DNA from: Syntrophorhabdaceae bacterium
GTDB lineage: Bacteria; Desulfobacterota; Syntrophorhabdia; Syntrophorhabdales; Syntrophorhabdaceae
DNA: 57,605 nucleotides
Direction: 5' to 3'
Assembly (NCBI GenBank): GCA_028698615.1
Contig: JAQVWF010000005.1
Coordinates: forward strand, 55,354-112,958
Positions within the stretch are counted from its first letter, which is position 1. Each line of letters starts with the position of its first letter. The notes under the pieces are model-generated. The model was not told the origin of the DNA. It saw nothing but the letters and a program-made list of their open reading frames with translations, and ran no database searches. Both the position numbers and the translations under genes were made by a program. Of this stretch, positions 24,473 through 32,820 are shown one piece after another.

Positions 24473-26755
24473 ATGTTTGATATCCCGCGAAACATTCTCA
24501 GGCCGGCACGTTATATCGGCTGCGAGCCTAATCATGTGAAGAAGGACCTGAAGGACGTCAAGGTTCGCTTTGCCCTGTGCTATCCCGATATATACGAGAT
24601 AGCAATGTCCTACTACGGGCTGTTTCTGCTTTACGAGATCGCCAACAACGTTGAGGGGGTCTGGTGCGAGCGCTGTTTCGCTCCCTGGGCGGATATGGAA
24701 GAACATCTCAGGCGATCGGGCACGGCCCTTGGGACGCTGGAGTCGAAGACTCCTCTTCACGCCATGGACCTCATAGGGTTCTCGCTGACCTATGAACTCA
24801 ATGTGACCAACGTTCTCAACATGCTCTCCCTGGGCGGCGTGAAGATACGCGCTGAAGAGCGTAAGGGGAACGACCCCATTGTCATCGGCGGCGGGCCGCT
24901 CATGCTCAACCCAAAACCTTACGAGCGTTTCTTCGATATCATTGTGGCGGGTGAAGGTGATGAGGTGCTTGTTTCCCTGCTCAATACGGCACGCAGCATG
25001 AAAGGGGAGTCAAGGGACAGGATGATCGCGGAACTGGCCAAACTGGAGGGGGTCCATTCCCCCTTCGCGCCCTCGCCGAAGGTGAAGCGCCTCTTCGTCC
25101 GTGATCTTGATAATGGATACCACCCCGCCCGACCTCCCATACCCACCGTGGACAGCGTTCATAACCGACTCAACATCGAGATATCGCGAGGCTGCGGCAA
25201 CGGCTGCAGGTTCTGCCTTGCCGGGTTCGGTTACCGGCCTTACCGTGAACGGTCCTTCGAGGCGGTAAAGGCCGCTATCGATGAAGGTCTCAGCCACACC
25301 GGATACGAGGAGATATCTCTCCTTTCGCTCAGTTCGGGTGATTACCCCTTTCTCTTCGACGTGCTGGAATATGCAAAGAAAAGGTATCACGGCCTGTCGG
25401 TGAGCCTGCCGTCGCTCAAGATAGGCAGCATCGGGAGTGACGAGATATCGGCAATGGGCCAGATGGCGCGAACGGGTTTCACCTTTGCCCTCGAGGCCCC
25501 GACGACCTCTCTTCGTTCCCGGCTCAACAAGGACATAGACGTGGACAGTCTCGTTGCTCAGTTGCCCCAGCTCAGGGCCCTGGGCTGGCGCAGGCTGAAG
25601 CTCTACCTCATGGTCGGTTTTCCCTGGGAGACGCAGGACGATCTCGTCGCCATTCGCGACGTGATAGCGCCATTCCGGTCGGCGGGCATGGACGTGAACC
25701 TCTCCGTATCCCCCTTTACACCGAAGCCGCATACGCCTTTCCAGTGGCTCCCCATGGATGACGAAAGTGTCCTCACGGAGAAGATCATGATCATCAAGGA
25801 CGCCCTGAAAAGGACGGGCGTACGGGTGCGCTACCGCGACACCTCGGTGAGTGTTGTGGAAAGCATTGTCGCGCGGGCGGACGAACATCTCGCACCCCTT
25901 TTCGAGCATCTTCATGCAAAGGGGGTGCGTCTCGAGGCATGGAGGGAATTCTTTTCCTTCGAACCTTACCGGCAATGGTTCGATGAGAATTCGACGGATA
26001 TGAAGACCTACACCGGCGGCCGCGATACGGCCGGCACGCTGCCCTGGGATATGGTCGACATGGGTCTTGGGGATGGTTTCCTCGTTAAGGAATTGGATAA
26101 GGCGGCGTCGGGGGAGATGACGGTGTCTTGCCTGAGCGGCTGCGCCGGCTGCGGTCTGGGATGCTCGGTTCAAGGAAGAGAAGGCCGACAGGACGTACCC
26201 GACAGGGCCATAGTCTCCGGAGATGCCGCTGTGGAGAGTACAGGCGCCGCCGAGGCGCCGAAAAAGTTCACCTTTCGCTATGGCAAATACGGTGATGCAC
26301 GCTACATCGGTCATCTTGACACCATGAACATTATCGTGAGGGCCATGAAGGCCTCGAGTGTCAGGATCAGGACGAGGGGAAAGTATCATCCGTTGCCGAA
26401 GATAGCCCTGACGGACGCTCTTCCCGTGGGCGTGGAAAGCTTTAGTGAATTTATCGAGATCGAGACGGACAGCGGCGTGGTCGTGGATGTGTCGACGGTG
26501 GGAAGGATCAACGAAAGGCTTCCATCGGGTATTAAGATCTACGAATTCATTGAAGGTTCTCTGAAAGATATGGTAAAAGAATACTTGTTTATTCTCAGTG
26601 CGGATGCTCCAGTGGAAGAGGGGCTCACTCTGTGGAGGCGGGCCAGGGGCAGGTATTTCTATTTGTGGCACGGCAAGGGTGTGAAACAGCTCTGGATGCA
26701 GGGTTGCTTTACAAGGATCATAAAAGTGGAATCGAGACGTATGCATGGCATCTGA
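24473..26755 (+). CDS. B12-binding-like radical SAM protein fused to a DUF2344 domain
   Basis: This 760-residue protein has an N-terminal segment of the TIGR03960 type (RFALCYPDIYEIAMSYYG and the GGPLMLNPKPYERFFD motif of a cobalamin-binding-like fold), a radical SAM core with the Fe-S motif ISRGCGNGCRFCLAGF (Cys-x3-Cys-x2-Cys), and a C-terminal DUF2344 domain from about residue 595 (FRYGKYGDARYIGHLDTM). A Cys-rich linker (CLSGCAGCGLGC) joins them and may hold another metal site. The substrate is not known; neighbouring genes of this family often include an RNase E/G, as here, so an RNA link is plausible. The end overlaps rng by 11 bases. Confidence 0.88.
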   Translation: MFDIPRNILRPARYIGCEPNHVKKDLKDVKVRFALCYPDIYEIAMSYYGLFLLYEIANNVEGVWCERCFAPWADMEEHLRRSGTALGTLESKTPLHAMDLIGFSLTYELNVTNVLNMLSLGGVKIRAEERKGNDPIVIGGGPLMLNPKPYERFFDIIVAGEGDEVLVSLLNTARSMKGESRDRMIAELAKLEGVHSPFAPSPKVKRLFVRDLDNGYHPARPPIPTVDSVHNRLNIEISRGCGNGCRFCLAGFGYRPYRERSFEAVKAAIDEGLSHTGYEEISLLSLSSGDYPFLFDVLEYAKKRYHGLSVSLPSLKIGSIGSDEISAMGQMARTGFTFALEAPTTSLRSRLNKDIDVDSLVAQLPQLRALGWRRLKLYLMVGFPWETQDDLVAIRDVIAPFRSAGMDVNLSVSPFTPKPHTPFQWLPMDDESVLTEKIMIIKDALKRTGVRVRYRDTSVSVVESIVARADEHLAPLFEHLHAKGVRLEAWREFFSFEPYRQWFDENSTDMKTYTGGRDTAGTLPWDMVDMGLGDGFLVKELDKAASGEMTVSCLSGCAGCGLGCSVQGREGRQDVPDRAIVSGDAAVESTGAAEAPKKFTFRYGKYGDARYIGHLDTMNIIVRAMKASSVRIRTRGKYHPLPKIALTDALPVGVESFSEFIEIETDSGVVVDVSTVGRINERLPSGIKIYEFIEGSLKDMVKEYLFILSADAPVEEGLTLWRRARGRYFYLWHGKGVKQLWMQGCFTRIIKVESRRMHGI

Positions 26756-28226
26756 GCTTGTTATTAATGTGACATATAGTGAAACAAGGATCGCATTCCT
26801 CGAGAACGGTGTTCTCGTGGAATTCTTCATTGAAAAGAAGAACGATCATAGCATGGTGGGGAGCATCTACAAGGGCAAGGTCGTAAGGATCGTTCCCGGC
26901 ATGGATGCCGCTTTCATTGATATCGGTCTGGAAAAGTCTGCCTTCCTTTACGTAGGCGACATCATTCTCGACCGCATGATGTACGAGGAGTTCGACAGTT
27001 CCGATTTTCATTTCGAGGCAGGGGAGAGGATAGAGGGCGTCCTCGAGGACGGGCAGGAGCTCATCGTCCAGGTTTCCCGAGAGCCTATCGGTCAGAAGGG
27101 CACACGTGTCACGTCGAAGATCACCCTTCCGGGAAGGCTCCTCGTTCTCATGCCCGGTACGGACCACATCGGCGTGTCGCGGAAGGTCGAAGATGAAGAG
27201 GAACGCAAACGCCTGGCGTCGGTAATGAAGGACATATGCCCCAGGGGATATGGACTGATAGGCAGGACAGCATCGGAGGGCAAGAGCGCCGAGGAACTCG
27301 AGACGGACCTCAACTTTCTGAAGCGCATCTGGGAGAGCATTCAGGTCAAGGCGAAGGCCACCAGGGCGCCCGCCATCCTTCATCAGGAGCTTGGCATCAT
27401 TTTCAGGGTGATCCGCGATCTCCATTCCCACAACCTGAAAAAGGTCATCGTCGACGATCAGTTCATCTACGGCCGGCTGGAGGAGTTCCTCAAGGAATAC
27501 CTTCCGGAGGAGGGGTGCGAGGTCGTCTATTTCGATGAGCGCGACCCCATCTTCGAGGTCTACGGTATCGAGATGGAGGTGGCCAAACTCCTGCAAAGAA
27601 AGATATGGCTTAAGTCAGGGGGTTACATCGTTCTGGATTATACCGAGGCCCTTACCGTCATCGATGTGAACACGGGAAGGTACCTGGGTAAAAAGGATCT
27701 GGAAGACACCATCCTGAGAACGAATCTTGAAGCTGTCAAGGAGATCGCCTACCAGATACGCCTGCGCAATGTGGGAGGCATCATCATAGTCGATTTTATC
27801 GATATGGAGCGCAAGGAGTCCCGGGACATGGTCTTTCAGTCAATGATGGACACTCTGAAGAAAGATAGAATAAAGACCTTTGCGTACCCTATCAGTGAAC
27901 TGGGGCTTATCCAGCTCACGAGGAAACGCACGCGGCACAACGTCGTTAATCTGCTCACCGAGACATGCCCCAACTGCGAGGGGTCGGGATATGTCAAATC
28001 CCGCCATACAGTTTGCTATGAGGTGCTCAGAGAACTCAGGAGTTCTTGCAGGAAAGGGGAGGGGAAGGTCTTCAATATCTATCTGTCCCCGGACGTGGCC
28101 AACCTGCTCTATGAAGAGGAAAAGAGTTCTCTCGAGCAAATAGAGAGCACCTACGGGACAAAGGTGAACCTCGTTGCCAATCGCGATTTCGGGATCGACA
28201 AGTTCCAGATAGAAGGAATAATGTAA
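26745..28226 (+). CDS. rng: ribonuclease E/G family protein
   Basis: This 493-residue endoribonuclease has an S1 domain (GSIYKGKVVRIVPGMDAAFIDI, about residues 37-60), the RNase H-like/5'-sensor region (LPGRLLVLMPG, GLIGRTASEG), the Mg-binding DVNTGRY and IIIVDFIDM, and a Zn-link CPNCEGSGY motif near residue 410. It lacks the long C-terminal scaffold of RNase E and so is of the RNase G size. It acts in rRNA maturation and mRNA decay. The start lies within the end of the radical SAM gene. Confidence 0.92.
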   Translation: MASELVINVTYSETRIAFLENGVLVEFFIEKKNDHSMVGSIYKGKVVRIVPGMDAAFIDIGLEKSAFLYVGDIILDRMMYEEFDSSDFHFEAGERIEGVLEDGQELIVQVSREPIGQKGTRVTSKITLPGRLLVLMPGTDHIGVSRKVEDEEERKRLASVMKDICPRGYGLIGRTASEGKSAEELETDLNFLKRIWESIQVKAKATRAPAILHQELGIIFRVIRDLHSHNLKKVIVDDQFIYGRLEEFLKEYLPEEGCEVVYFDERDPIFEVYGIEMEVAKLLQRKIWLKSGGYIVLDYTEALTVIDVNTGRYLGKKDLEDTILRTNLEAVKEIAYQIRLRNVGGIIIVDFIDMERKESRDMVFQSMMDTLKKDRIKTFAYPISELGLIQLTRKRTRHNVVNLLTETCPNCEGSGYVKSRHTVCYEVLRELRSSCRKGEGKVFNIYLSPDVANLLYEEEKSSLEQIESTYGTKVNLVANRDFGIDKFQIEGIM

Positions 28227-28234
28227 ATGAAGAT

Positions 28235-28266
28235 TATAACCAAATAGGTGTTGGAATTTGGTTATA
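28235..28266. repeat. inverted repeat between rng and ispE
   Basis: TATAACCAAAT (28235-28245) and ATTTGGTTATA (28256-28266) are perfect 11-base arms around a 10-base loop. A further TTGGTTAT lies at 28286-28293, just before the ispE start. There is no T-run, so it is not a clear terminator; it could be an operator or a leader hairpin for ispE. Confidence 0.5.
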
Positions 28267-28298
28267 TATTATACAACCCCTGGGATTGGTTATTCTGG

Positions 28299-29162
28299 AT
28301 GAGCCCTGTGAAGAAGACGTTTATTTCTCCTGCCAAGGTCAATCTCTACCTCAAGGTCCTTTCCCGAAGACCTGACGGATATCACGACCTGAGAAGCCTT
28401 GTCGACCTTGTTTCCCTGTACGACACCATACATATCGAGGATATTGCCGGCGATGAGATAGTCGTTGACGATGACAGGGGAATCCTTCCCCGGGGCGAGG
28501 GTAATACGGTCTATCGCGCAGTACGGATGCTCCGGGAGGCGACCGGCGTCAGGAGGGGTGTCCGTATACTCATCGAAAAGCGGATACCCATCGGCAGCGG
28601 TCTCGGCGGACCAAGCAGCGATGCCGCCACGGTTCTCAAGGAGCTCTCCGCGCACTGGGAACTGGGGCTGAACAGTGAAGAGCTTGGCGGCATCGGCAGC
28701 CGGGTAGGCGCGGATGTCCCCCTGTTCCTTCACGGAAAGCCCTGCATCATGGAGGGAATAGGCGATGTGATCAGACCGGTCCAACTCCCCTCTCTGTGGT
28801 ATGTGATTGTGTATCCGAATGTCAACATATCCACGAAGGCGGTTTACGAGGGCTTGAGAATCGTGTTGACAAAGAAGCAAAACGATATTAAATTGATGCA
28901 AAATTTCAGCAATCCGGAACAAATCGCGGCCATTATGGAAAATGATCTGGAAAGTGTCGGTATGGCCATGTGTCCGCAGATCGAAGTGATAAAGGATATG
29001 CTGAAAGGGACAAAAGCCCTCGGTTCGCTGATGAGCGGAAGCGGTTCGTCGGTGTTCGCTGTCTTCGGGAATGAGCAAGATGCGTGTCAGGCATCATTGT
29101 CGGCAATAAAGAAGATGGGTACTGTTTTTGTTGCGCACAGCGTACAGGGAGGGGTAAACTAA
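28299..29162 (+). CDS. ispE: 4-diphosphocytidyl-2-C-methyl-D-erythritol kinase
   Basis: This 287-residue GHMP kinase phosphorylates CDP-methylerythritol in the MEP isoprenoid pathway. It has SPAKVNLYLKVLSRRPDGYH at the N-terminus, the ATP motif PIGSGLGGPSSDAA and the C-terminal LMSGSGSSVFAVF. The start is uncertain: the ATG at 28299 and a GTG at 28308 both lack a strong ribosome site, and the frame is open to 28248. The stop overlaps the spoVG start (TAATG). Confidence 0.92.
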   Translation: MSPVKKTFISPAKVNLYLKVLSRRPDGYHDLRSLVDLVSLYDTIHIEDIAGDEIVVDDDRGILPRGEGNTVYRAVRMLREATGVRRGVRILIEKRIPIGSGLGGPSSDAATVLKELSAHWELGLNSEELGGIGSRVGADVPLFLHGKPCIMEGIGDVIRPVQLPSLWYVIVYPNVNISTKAVYEGLRIVLTKKQNDIKLMQNFSNPEQIAAIMENDLESVGMAMCPQIEVIKDMLKGTKALGSLMSGSGSSVFAVFGNEQDACQASLSAIKKMGTVFVAHSVQGGVN

Positions 29163-29431
29163 TGGAGATTACCGACGTAAGGATATTCCCCGTTGACGAG
29201 AAGCGGGTGAAGGCGTACGCATCGATCGTCTTTGACGATTGCTTCATTGTTCGCGATTTGAAGGTAATCCAGGGTGAGGGCAAATTCTTCGTCGCAATGC
29301 CAAGCAAAAAGATGAAGGACGGCTCATTCCGGGATACGGTGCATCCCTTGAACAGTGTCACCCGGCAGATGATCGAGGAGAGCGTTCTCGGAGCTTACGA
29401 AGTGGAGATAAACAGACCTCAGGCAGTATGA
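29162..29431 (+). CDS. spoVG: SpoVG family regulator
   Basis: This 89-residue protein begins MEITDVRIFPVDEKRVKAYAS and contains the conserved VRDLKVIQGEGKFFVAMPSKK and FRDTVHPLN, typical of SpoVG, a small DNA/RNA-binding regulator. The family occurs far beyond sporulators, and its role in Desulfobacterota is not settled. The ATG overlaps the ispE stop by one base. Confidence 0.93.
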   Translation: MEITDVRIFPVDEKRVKAYASIVFDDCFIVRDLKVIQGEGKFFVAMPSKKMKDGSFRDTVHPLNSVTRQMIEESVLGAYEVEINRPQAV

Positions 29432-29439
29432 CAATCATT

Positions 29440-29511
29440 TGGGGTGTCGTCAAGCGGTAAGACACAGGCCTTTGGAGCCTGCATTCGGAGGTTCGAATCC
29501 TCCCGCCCCAG
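29440..29511 (+). tRNA. tRNA-Gln (TTG)
   Basis: The cloverleaf is complete: acceptor TGGGGTG/CGCCCCA, anticodon stem CAGGC/GCCTG with loop CTTTGGA (anticodon TTG, reading CAA), and T arm GGAGG-TTCGAAT-CCTCC. The discriminator base is G at 29511 and CCA is not encoded. It lies between spoVG and prs on the same strand and is probably cut out of a shared transcript. Confidence 0.95.
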
Positions 29512-29541
29512 TATACACATATAATTCTCAGGGGGTTTTGA

Positions 29542-30477
29542 TTGGACAAGCTCAGAATATTAACTGGCAACGCAAACCCGGAATTGGCCTCCAGGATCAC
29601 CGAGTACCTCGGGATCAAACTCGCTAAGGCCAAAATTAATCAGTTCAGCGACGGCGAGATCCAGGTTTCGATCGATGAAAGCGTCCGCGGTATGGACACT
29701 TTCGTGGTTCAGTCCACCTGTCCGCCCGTGAACCATAACCTGATGGAACTCCTCATCATGGTGGATGCTCTGAAACGGGCCTCCGCGGGCAGGATAACTG
29801 TTGTGATGCCCTACTATGGATACGCCAGGCAGGACCGTAAGGTTCTTCCCCGCACATCCATCTCGGCGAGACTTGTGGCCAACCTCATAACCGTGGCCGG
29901 AGCCTCAAGGATACTGGCCATGGACCTTCATGCCGGCCAGATCCAGGGTTTCTTTGACATCCCCGTGGACCATCTTTATGCACTTCCCGTTCAGTTCGAA
30001 TACATAAAGAAGATCGATGGAGAGGTCGTGATCGTTTCTCCCGATGCAGGTGGGGTCGAGCGTGCCCGCGAGCTGGGCAAGAGGATCAACGCGACCATTG
30101 CCATCATCGACAAGAGGCGTGAAAAGGCCAACGAGTCGAAGGTGATGCATGTCATCGGCGACGTGAAGGGCAGGACGGCGATCCTCATCGATGACATGAT
30201 CGATACGGGAGGAACTATCGTTCAGGCAGCCCAGGCCCTCATAGACGGCGGCGCAAAAGTCGTCTATGCGTGCTGCACCCACCCGGTGCTCTCGGGACAG
30301 GCGATCGAGAGGATAAACAATTCCCCTCTCAAGGAATTGATAGCGACCAATACCATCCCCCTTTCGGAAATCGGCAGGCAATCTAATAAGTTTAAGATTC
30401 TGGATGTGTCGCCCATACTCGGAGAGGCCATCAAAAGAATACATAGCGATGCATCTGTAAGTTCGTTGTTCATATAG
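29542..30477 (+). CDS. prs: ribose-phosphate pyrophosphokinase
   Basis: This 311-residue enzyme makes PRPP from ribose 5-phosphate and ATP for nucleotide, His and Trp synthesis. It shows [50 protein letters not shown], the flexible-loop region [10 protein letters not shown] and the PRPP-binding [11 protein letters not shown]. The start is TTG at 29542 behind CAGGGGG. It is followed by rplY and pth, a common arrangement. Confidence 0.95.
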   Translation: MDKLRILTGNANPELASRITEYLGIKLAKAKINQFSDGEIQVSIDESVRGMDTFVVQSTCPPVNHNLMELLIMVDALKRASAGRITVVMPYYGYARQDRKVLPRTSISARLVANLITVAGASRILAMDLHAGQIQGFFDIPVDHLYALPVQFEYIKKIDGEVVIVSPDAGGVERARELGKRINATIAIIDKRREKANESKVMHVIGDVKGRTAILIDDMIDTGGTIVQAAQALIDGGAKVVYACCTHPVLSGQAIERINNSPLKELIATNTIPLSEIGRQSNKFKILDVSPILGEAIKRIHSDASVSSLFI

Positions 30478-30491
30478 TTGGGAGGAAGATT

Positions 30492-31121
30492 ATGGAACAG
30501 GTTTTGATCAAGGCAGACAGAAGAACAGCAACAGGAAAAGGCGTTGCAAGAAAGACCAGAAGTGCAGGGAAGATACCGGCAGTGCTCTACGGAGGCAGCG
30601 TTGAACCCGTTTCAATAACGATCTCAGCGAAGGATTGGGACAGCATTACCCGGCACATGAAAAGAAACGTCATCCTCGACATGGAGATCCATGGCGGCGA
30701 CGCCGTGGAGAACAGGCCGGTAATGGTGAAAGAGGTGCAAAGGGACGCTCTGGGCACGAGGATCCTGCACATCGATTTCTTCCAGGTTTCCATGGAAAAG
30801 ATGGTCGAGGTCGAGGTTCCTATCCATCTGAAGGGCAAGGCCAAGGGCGAGGTTCTGGGCGGTATCGTGGATGTCCATCTGAGGTCCATCAAGCTTGAAT
30901 GCCTTCCCGGTCAGATCCCGGAAGAGATCTCCGTGGATATCACGGAACTCAATATCGGTGACTCCGTGCATGTCAGCGACATCTCCCTGCCTGGGGTGAA
31001 AATGGTCGAGCACGGCGATATCGCCATCTTGAGCATCATACCTCCTGCGGTTGAAGAGAAGGTCGTCGTGCAGGAAGTGGCCGAGGTTGCCGAAGTGAAG
31101 GAGAAGGAGAAGGAGGAGTAA
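30492..31121 (+). CDS. rplY: 50S ribosomal protein L25 (Ctc form)
   Basis: This 209-residue protein has an N-terminal L25 domain that binds 5S rRNA (GKGVARKTRSAGKIPAVLYG) and a C-terminal TL5/Ctc-type beta domain (VEVEVPIHLKGKAKG, LECLPGQIPEEISVDI), with a Glu/Lys-rich tail. AGGAAG precedes the ATG. It lies 14 bases behind prs. Confidence 0.94.
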   Translation: MEQVLIKADRRTATGKGVARKTRSAGKIPAVLYGGSVEPVSITISAKDWDSITRHMKRNVILDMEIHGGDAVENRPVMVKEVQRDALGTRILHIDFFQVSMEKMVEVEVPIHLKGKAKGEVLGGIVDVHLRSIKLECLPGQIPEEISVDITELNIGDSVHVSDISLPGVKMVEHGDIAILSIIPPAVEEKVVVQEVAEVAEVKEKEKEE

Positions 31122-31127
31122 CGTTCC

Positions 31128-31685
31128 TTGCATCTACTATGTGGGCTTGGCAACAAGGGCTCCGATTACGCCTTTACGCGGCATAATATTGGTTATCTTG
31201 TCATAGACCGTTTCTCAGAGCGTTTCAAGATACCCGTCAAGAAGAAAGATTCGGGTTGCAGGATCGGGTCGAAAGAAGACCTGATCCTTGCAAAACCCGA
31301 TACGTACATGAACCTGTCCGGCGGTCCCGTGGCCAGGCTGGCCGGGAAATTCAAAGTGTCCCCCGATCGTATGATCGTCATACACGACGACATGGACATG
31401 GAATTTGGCAAGATGCGGATCCGTTCCGGCGGAAGGGACGGGGGTCACAAGGGCGTTCGTTCCGTCATCGAGAGCGTCGGCGGCGTGGACTTCTGGCGTC
31501 TTAAGATAGGCATAGGAAGGAATCCATCCATGGCTGCCGAGGAATACGTACTGGCGCGGTTCGATGGAGATGAGACCCGGGAACTCGCGGATATCATCGA
31601 TATCGCCTGCGACGCCTTAAAGGTTTTTGTCTTCGAAGGCGGCCCAAAGGCGATGAGTCTCTACAACAGGCGCGGACCGGAGTGA
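31128..31685 (+). CDS. pth: peptidyl-tRNA hydrolase
   Basis: This 185-residue enzyme frees tRNA from stalled peptidyl-tRNA. It has GLGNKGSDYAFTRHNIGY (with the catalytic His), LAKPDTYMNLSGGPVA, VIHDDMDMEFGKMRI and GGHKGVRSVIE. The start is TTG at 31128; the AAGGAGGAG just before the rplY stop probably serves as its ribosome site. The protein is slightly shorter than some homologues but complete. Confidence 0.93.
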   Translation: MHLLCGLGNKGSDYAFTRHNIGYLVIDRFSERFKIPVKKKDSGCRIGSKEDLILAKPDTYMNLSGGPVARLAGKFKVSPDRMIVIHDDMDMEFGKMRIRSGGRDGGHKGVRSVIESVGGVDFWRLKIGIGRNPSMAAEEYVLARFDGDETRELADIIDIACDALKVFVFEGGPKAMSLYNRRGPE

Positions 31686-31695
31686 GACAGGGGCG

Positions 31696-32784
31696 ATGAG
31701 CTTTTCGTGCGGCTTCGTAGGTCTTCCCAATTCAGGCAAATCAACCATCTTCAATGCACTCACCGCACTGGCGGTGCCCTGCCAGCCTTATCCCTTTTGC
31801 ACCATCGATCCCAACGTGGGCGTTGTCCCTGTTCCCGATGGCCGGCTGTTCGGCCTGGCCGATCTCCTCAAGCCTGAAAAAGTGACGCAGACAACCATCG
31901 AATTCGTCGATATCGCAGGTCTCATCAAGGACGCGCACAAAGGGGAGGGACTGGGAAACAGGTTTCTTTCCCACATCAGGAATGTGGACGCAATTGGCCA
32001 TGTCATCCGTGCATTCAACTCCGGTCAGGTACCCCACGTGTATGCCGATATCGATCCCGCGCGAGACATGGATATTGTCGAGACGGAGATCATCATTTCC
32101 GACCTGGAGATCGTTGAAGACCGCATAAAAAAGATAGAGCGTCTCGCGAAGATCTCAAAGGACAAGGGCGAAACGGAGATGGAACTCCTCCTCAGGGTGA
32201 GACGCTATCTTGAGGCGGGGCGCTTTGTGGTCATGGAGGATTTTGACGGGAATGAGCAGCAGGTCCTCGGGACCTTCGACCTCATAACGACAAAACCGCT
32301 CTTCTACATTGCGAACGTCGATGAAGAGGGCCTGGCGAACATCCCGGAGCCGGCGATCGAAGAGGCCGCCGGAAAGAGGGGCCGGGAGGTTGTCTACATC
32401 TGCGGCAAACTGGAGCAGGACCTCAGCGCCCTGGCGGAGAATGAGAGGGCCTCTTACATGGAGCTCTATGATATGAAGGAGTTCTCCATTGAGAAGATCA
32501 TTCATATCGGGTACCATATCCTCGACCTCATCACGTTCTACACGATCGTGGGCAAGGAGATGCGTGCCTGGACCATCCCCAGGGGAACAACGTGCTCCAG
32601 GGCCGCCGGCAAGATCCATACAGACATGGAAAAGGGTTTTATACGGGCCGAAGTGATCAATATCGACGATTTCCTCACCTGCGGCAGCGAACACGCTGCC
32701 CGCGAAAAGGGCCTCCTGAGACTGGAGGGCCGCGACTACGTCGTAGGGGACGGAGATATCCTCCACATACGGTTCAACGTATGA
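31696..32784 (+). CDS. ychF: redox-responsive ATPase YchF
   Basis: This 362-residue Obg-like protein binds ATP and interacts with ribosomes. G1 is GLPNSGKSTIF, G3 is DIAGLIKDAHKGEGLGN, and the C-terminal TGS domain (from about residue 275) is visible with RAWTIPRGTTCSRAAGKIH and FIRAEVINIDDF. It lies 10 bases behind pth. It converges on the zinc-ribbon gene across 29 bases that include short 7-base repeats. Confidence 0.94.
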   Translation: MSFSCGFVGLPNSGKSTIFNALTALAVPCQPYPFCTIDPNVGVVPVPDGRLFGLADLLKPEKVTQTTIEFVDIAGLIKDAHKGEGLGNRFLSHIRNVDAIGHVIRAFNSGQVPHVYADIDPARDMDIVETEIIISDLEIVEDRIKKIERLAKISKDKGETEMELLLRVRRYLEAGRFVVMEDFDGNEQQVLGTFDLITTKPLFYIANVDEEGLANIPEPAIEEAAGKRGREVVYICGKLEQDLSALAENERASYMELYDMKEFSIEKIIHIGYHILDLITFYTIVGKEMRAWTIPRGTTCSRAAGKIHTDMEKGFIRAEVINIDDFLTCGSEHAAREKGLLRLEGRDYVVGDGDILHIRFNV

Positions 32785-32800
32785 CCGGGAAGGACAGTCT

Positions 32801-32820
32801 CAGGTTCCAGGCTTCAGATG
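32801..32820. repeat. 7-base repeats between converging genes
   Basis: CAGGTTC, CAGGCTT and CAGATG follow each other in 7-base phase at 32801-32820, between the ychF stop and the end of the zinc-ribbon gene. They overlap the last codons of the latter. This is a weak member of the repeat group. Confidence 0.4.

Noticed and set aside
23506-24495. A 329-codon frame opposite the phosphomannomutase gene
   Set aside because: The mutase motifs on the plus strand are complete; this is a shadow frame.
25010-26830. A 606-codon frame opposite the radical SAM gene
   Set aside because: It is a shadow of a GC-rich gene whose Fe-S and DUF2344 motifs are clear on the plus strand; the product is His/Arg/Pro-rich and has no domain.
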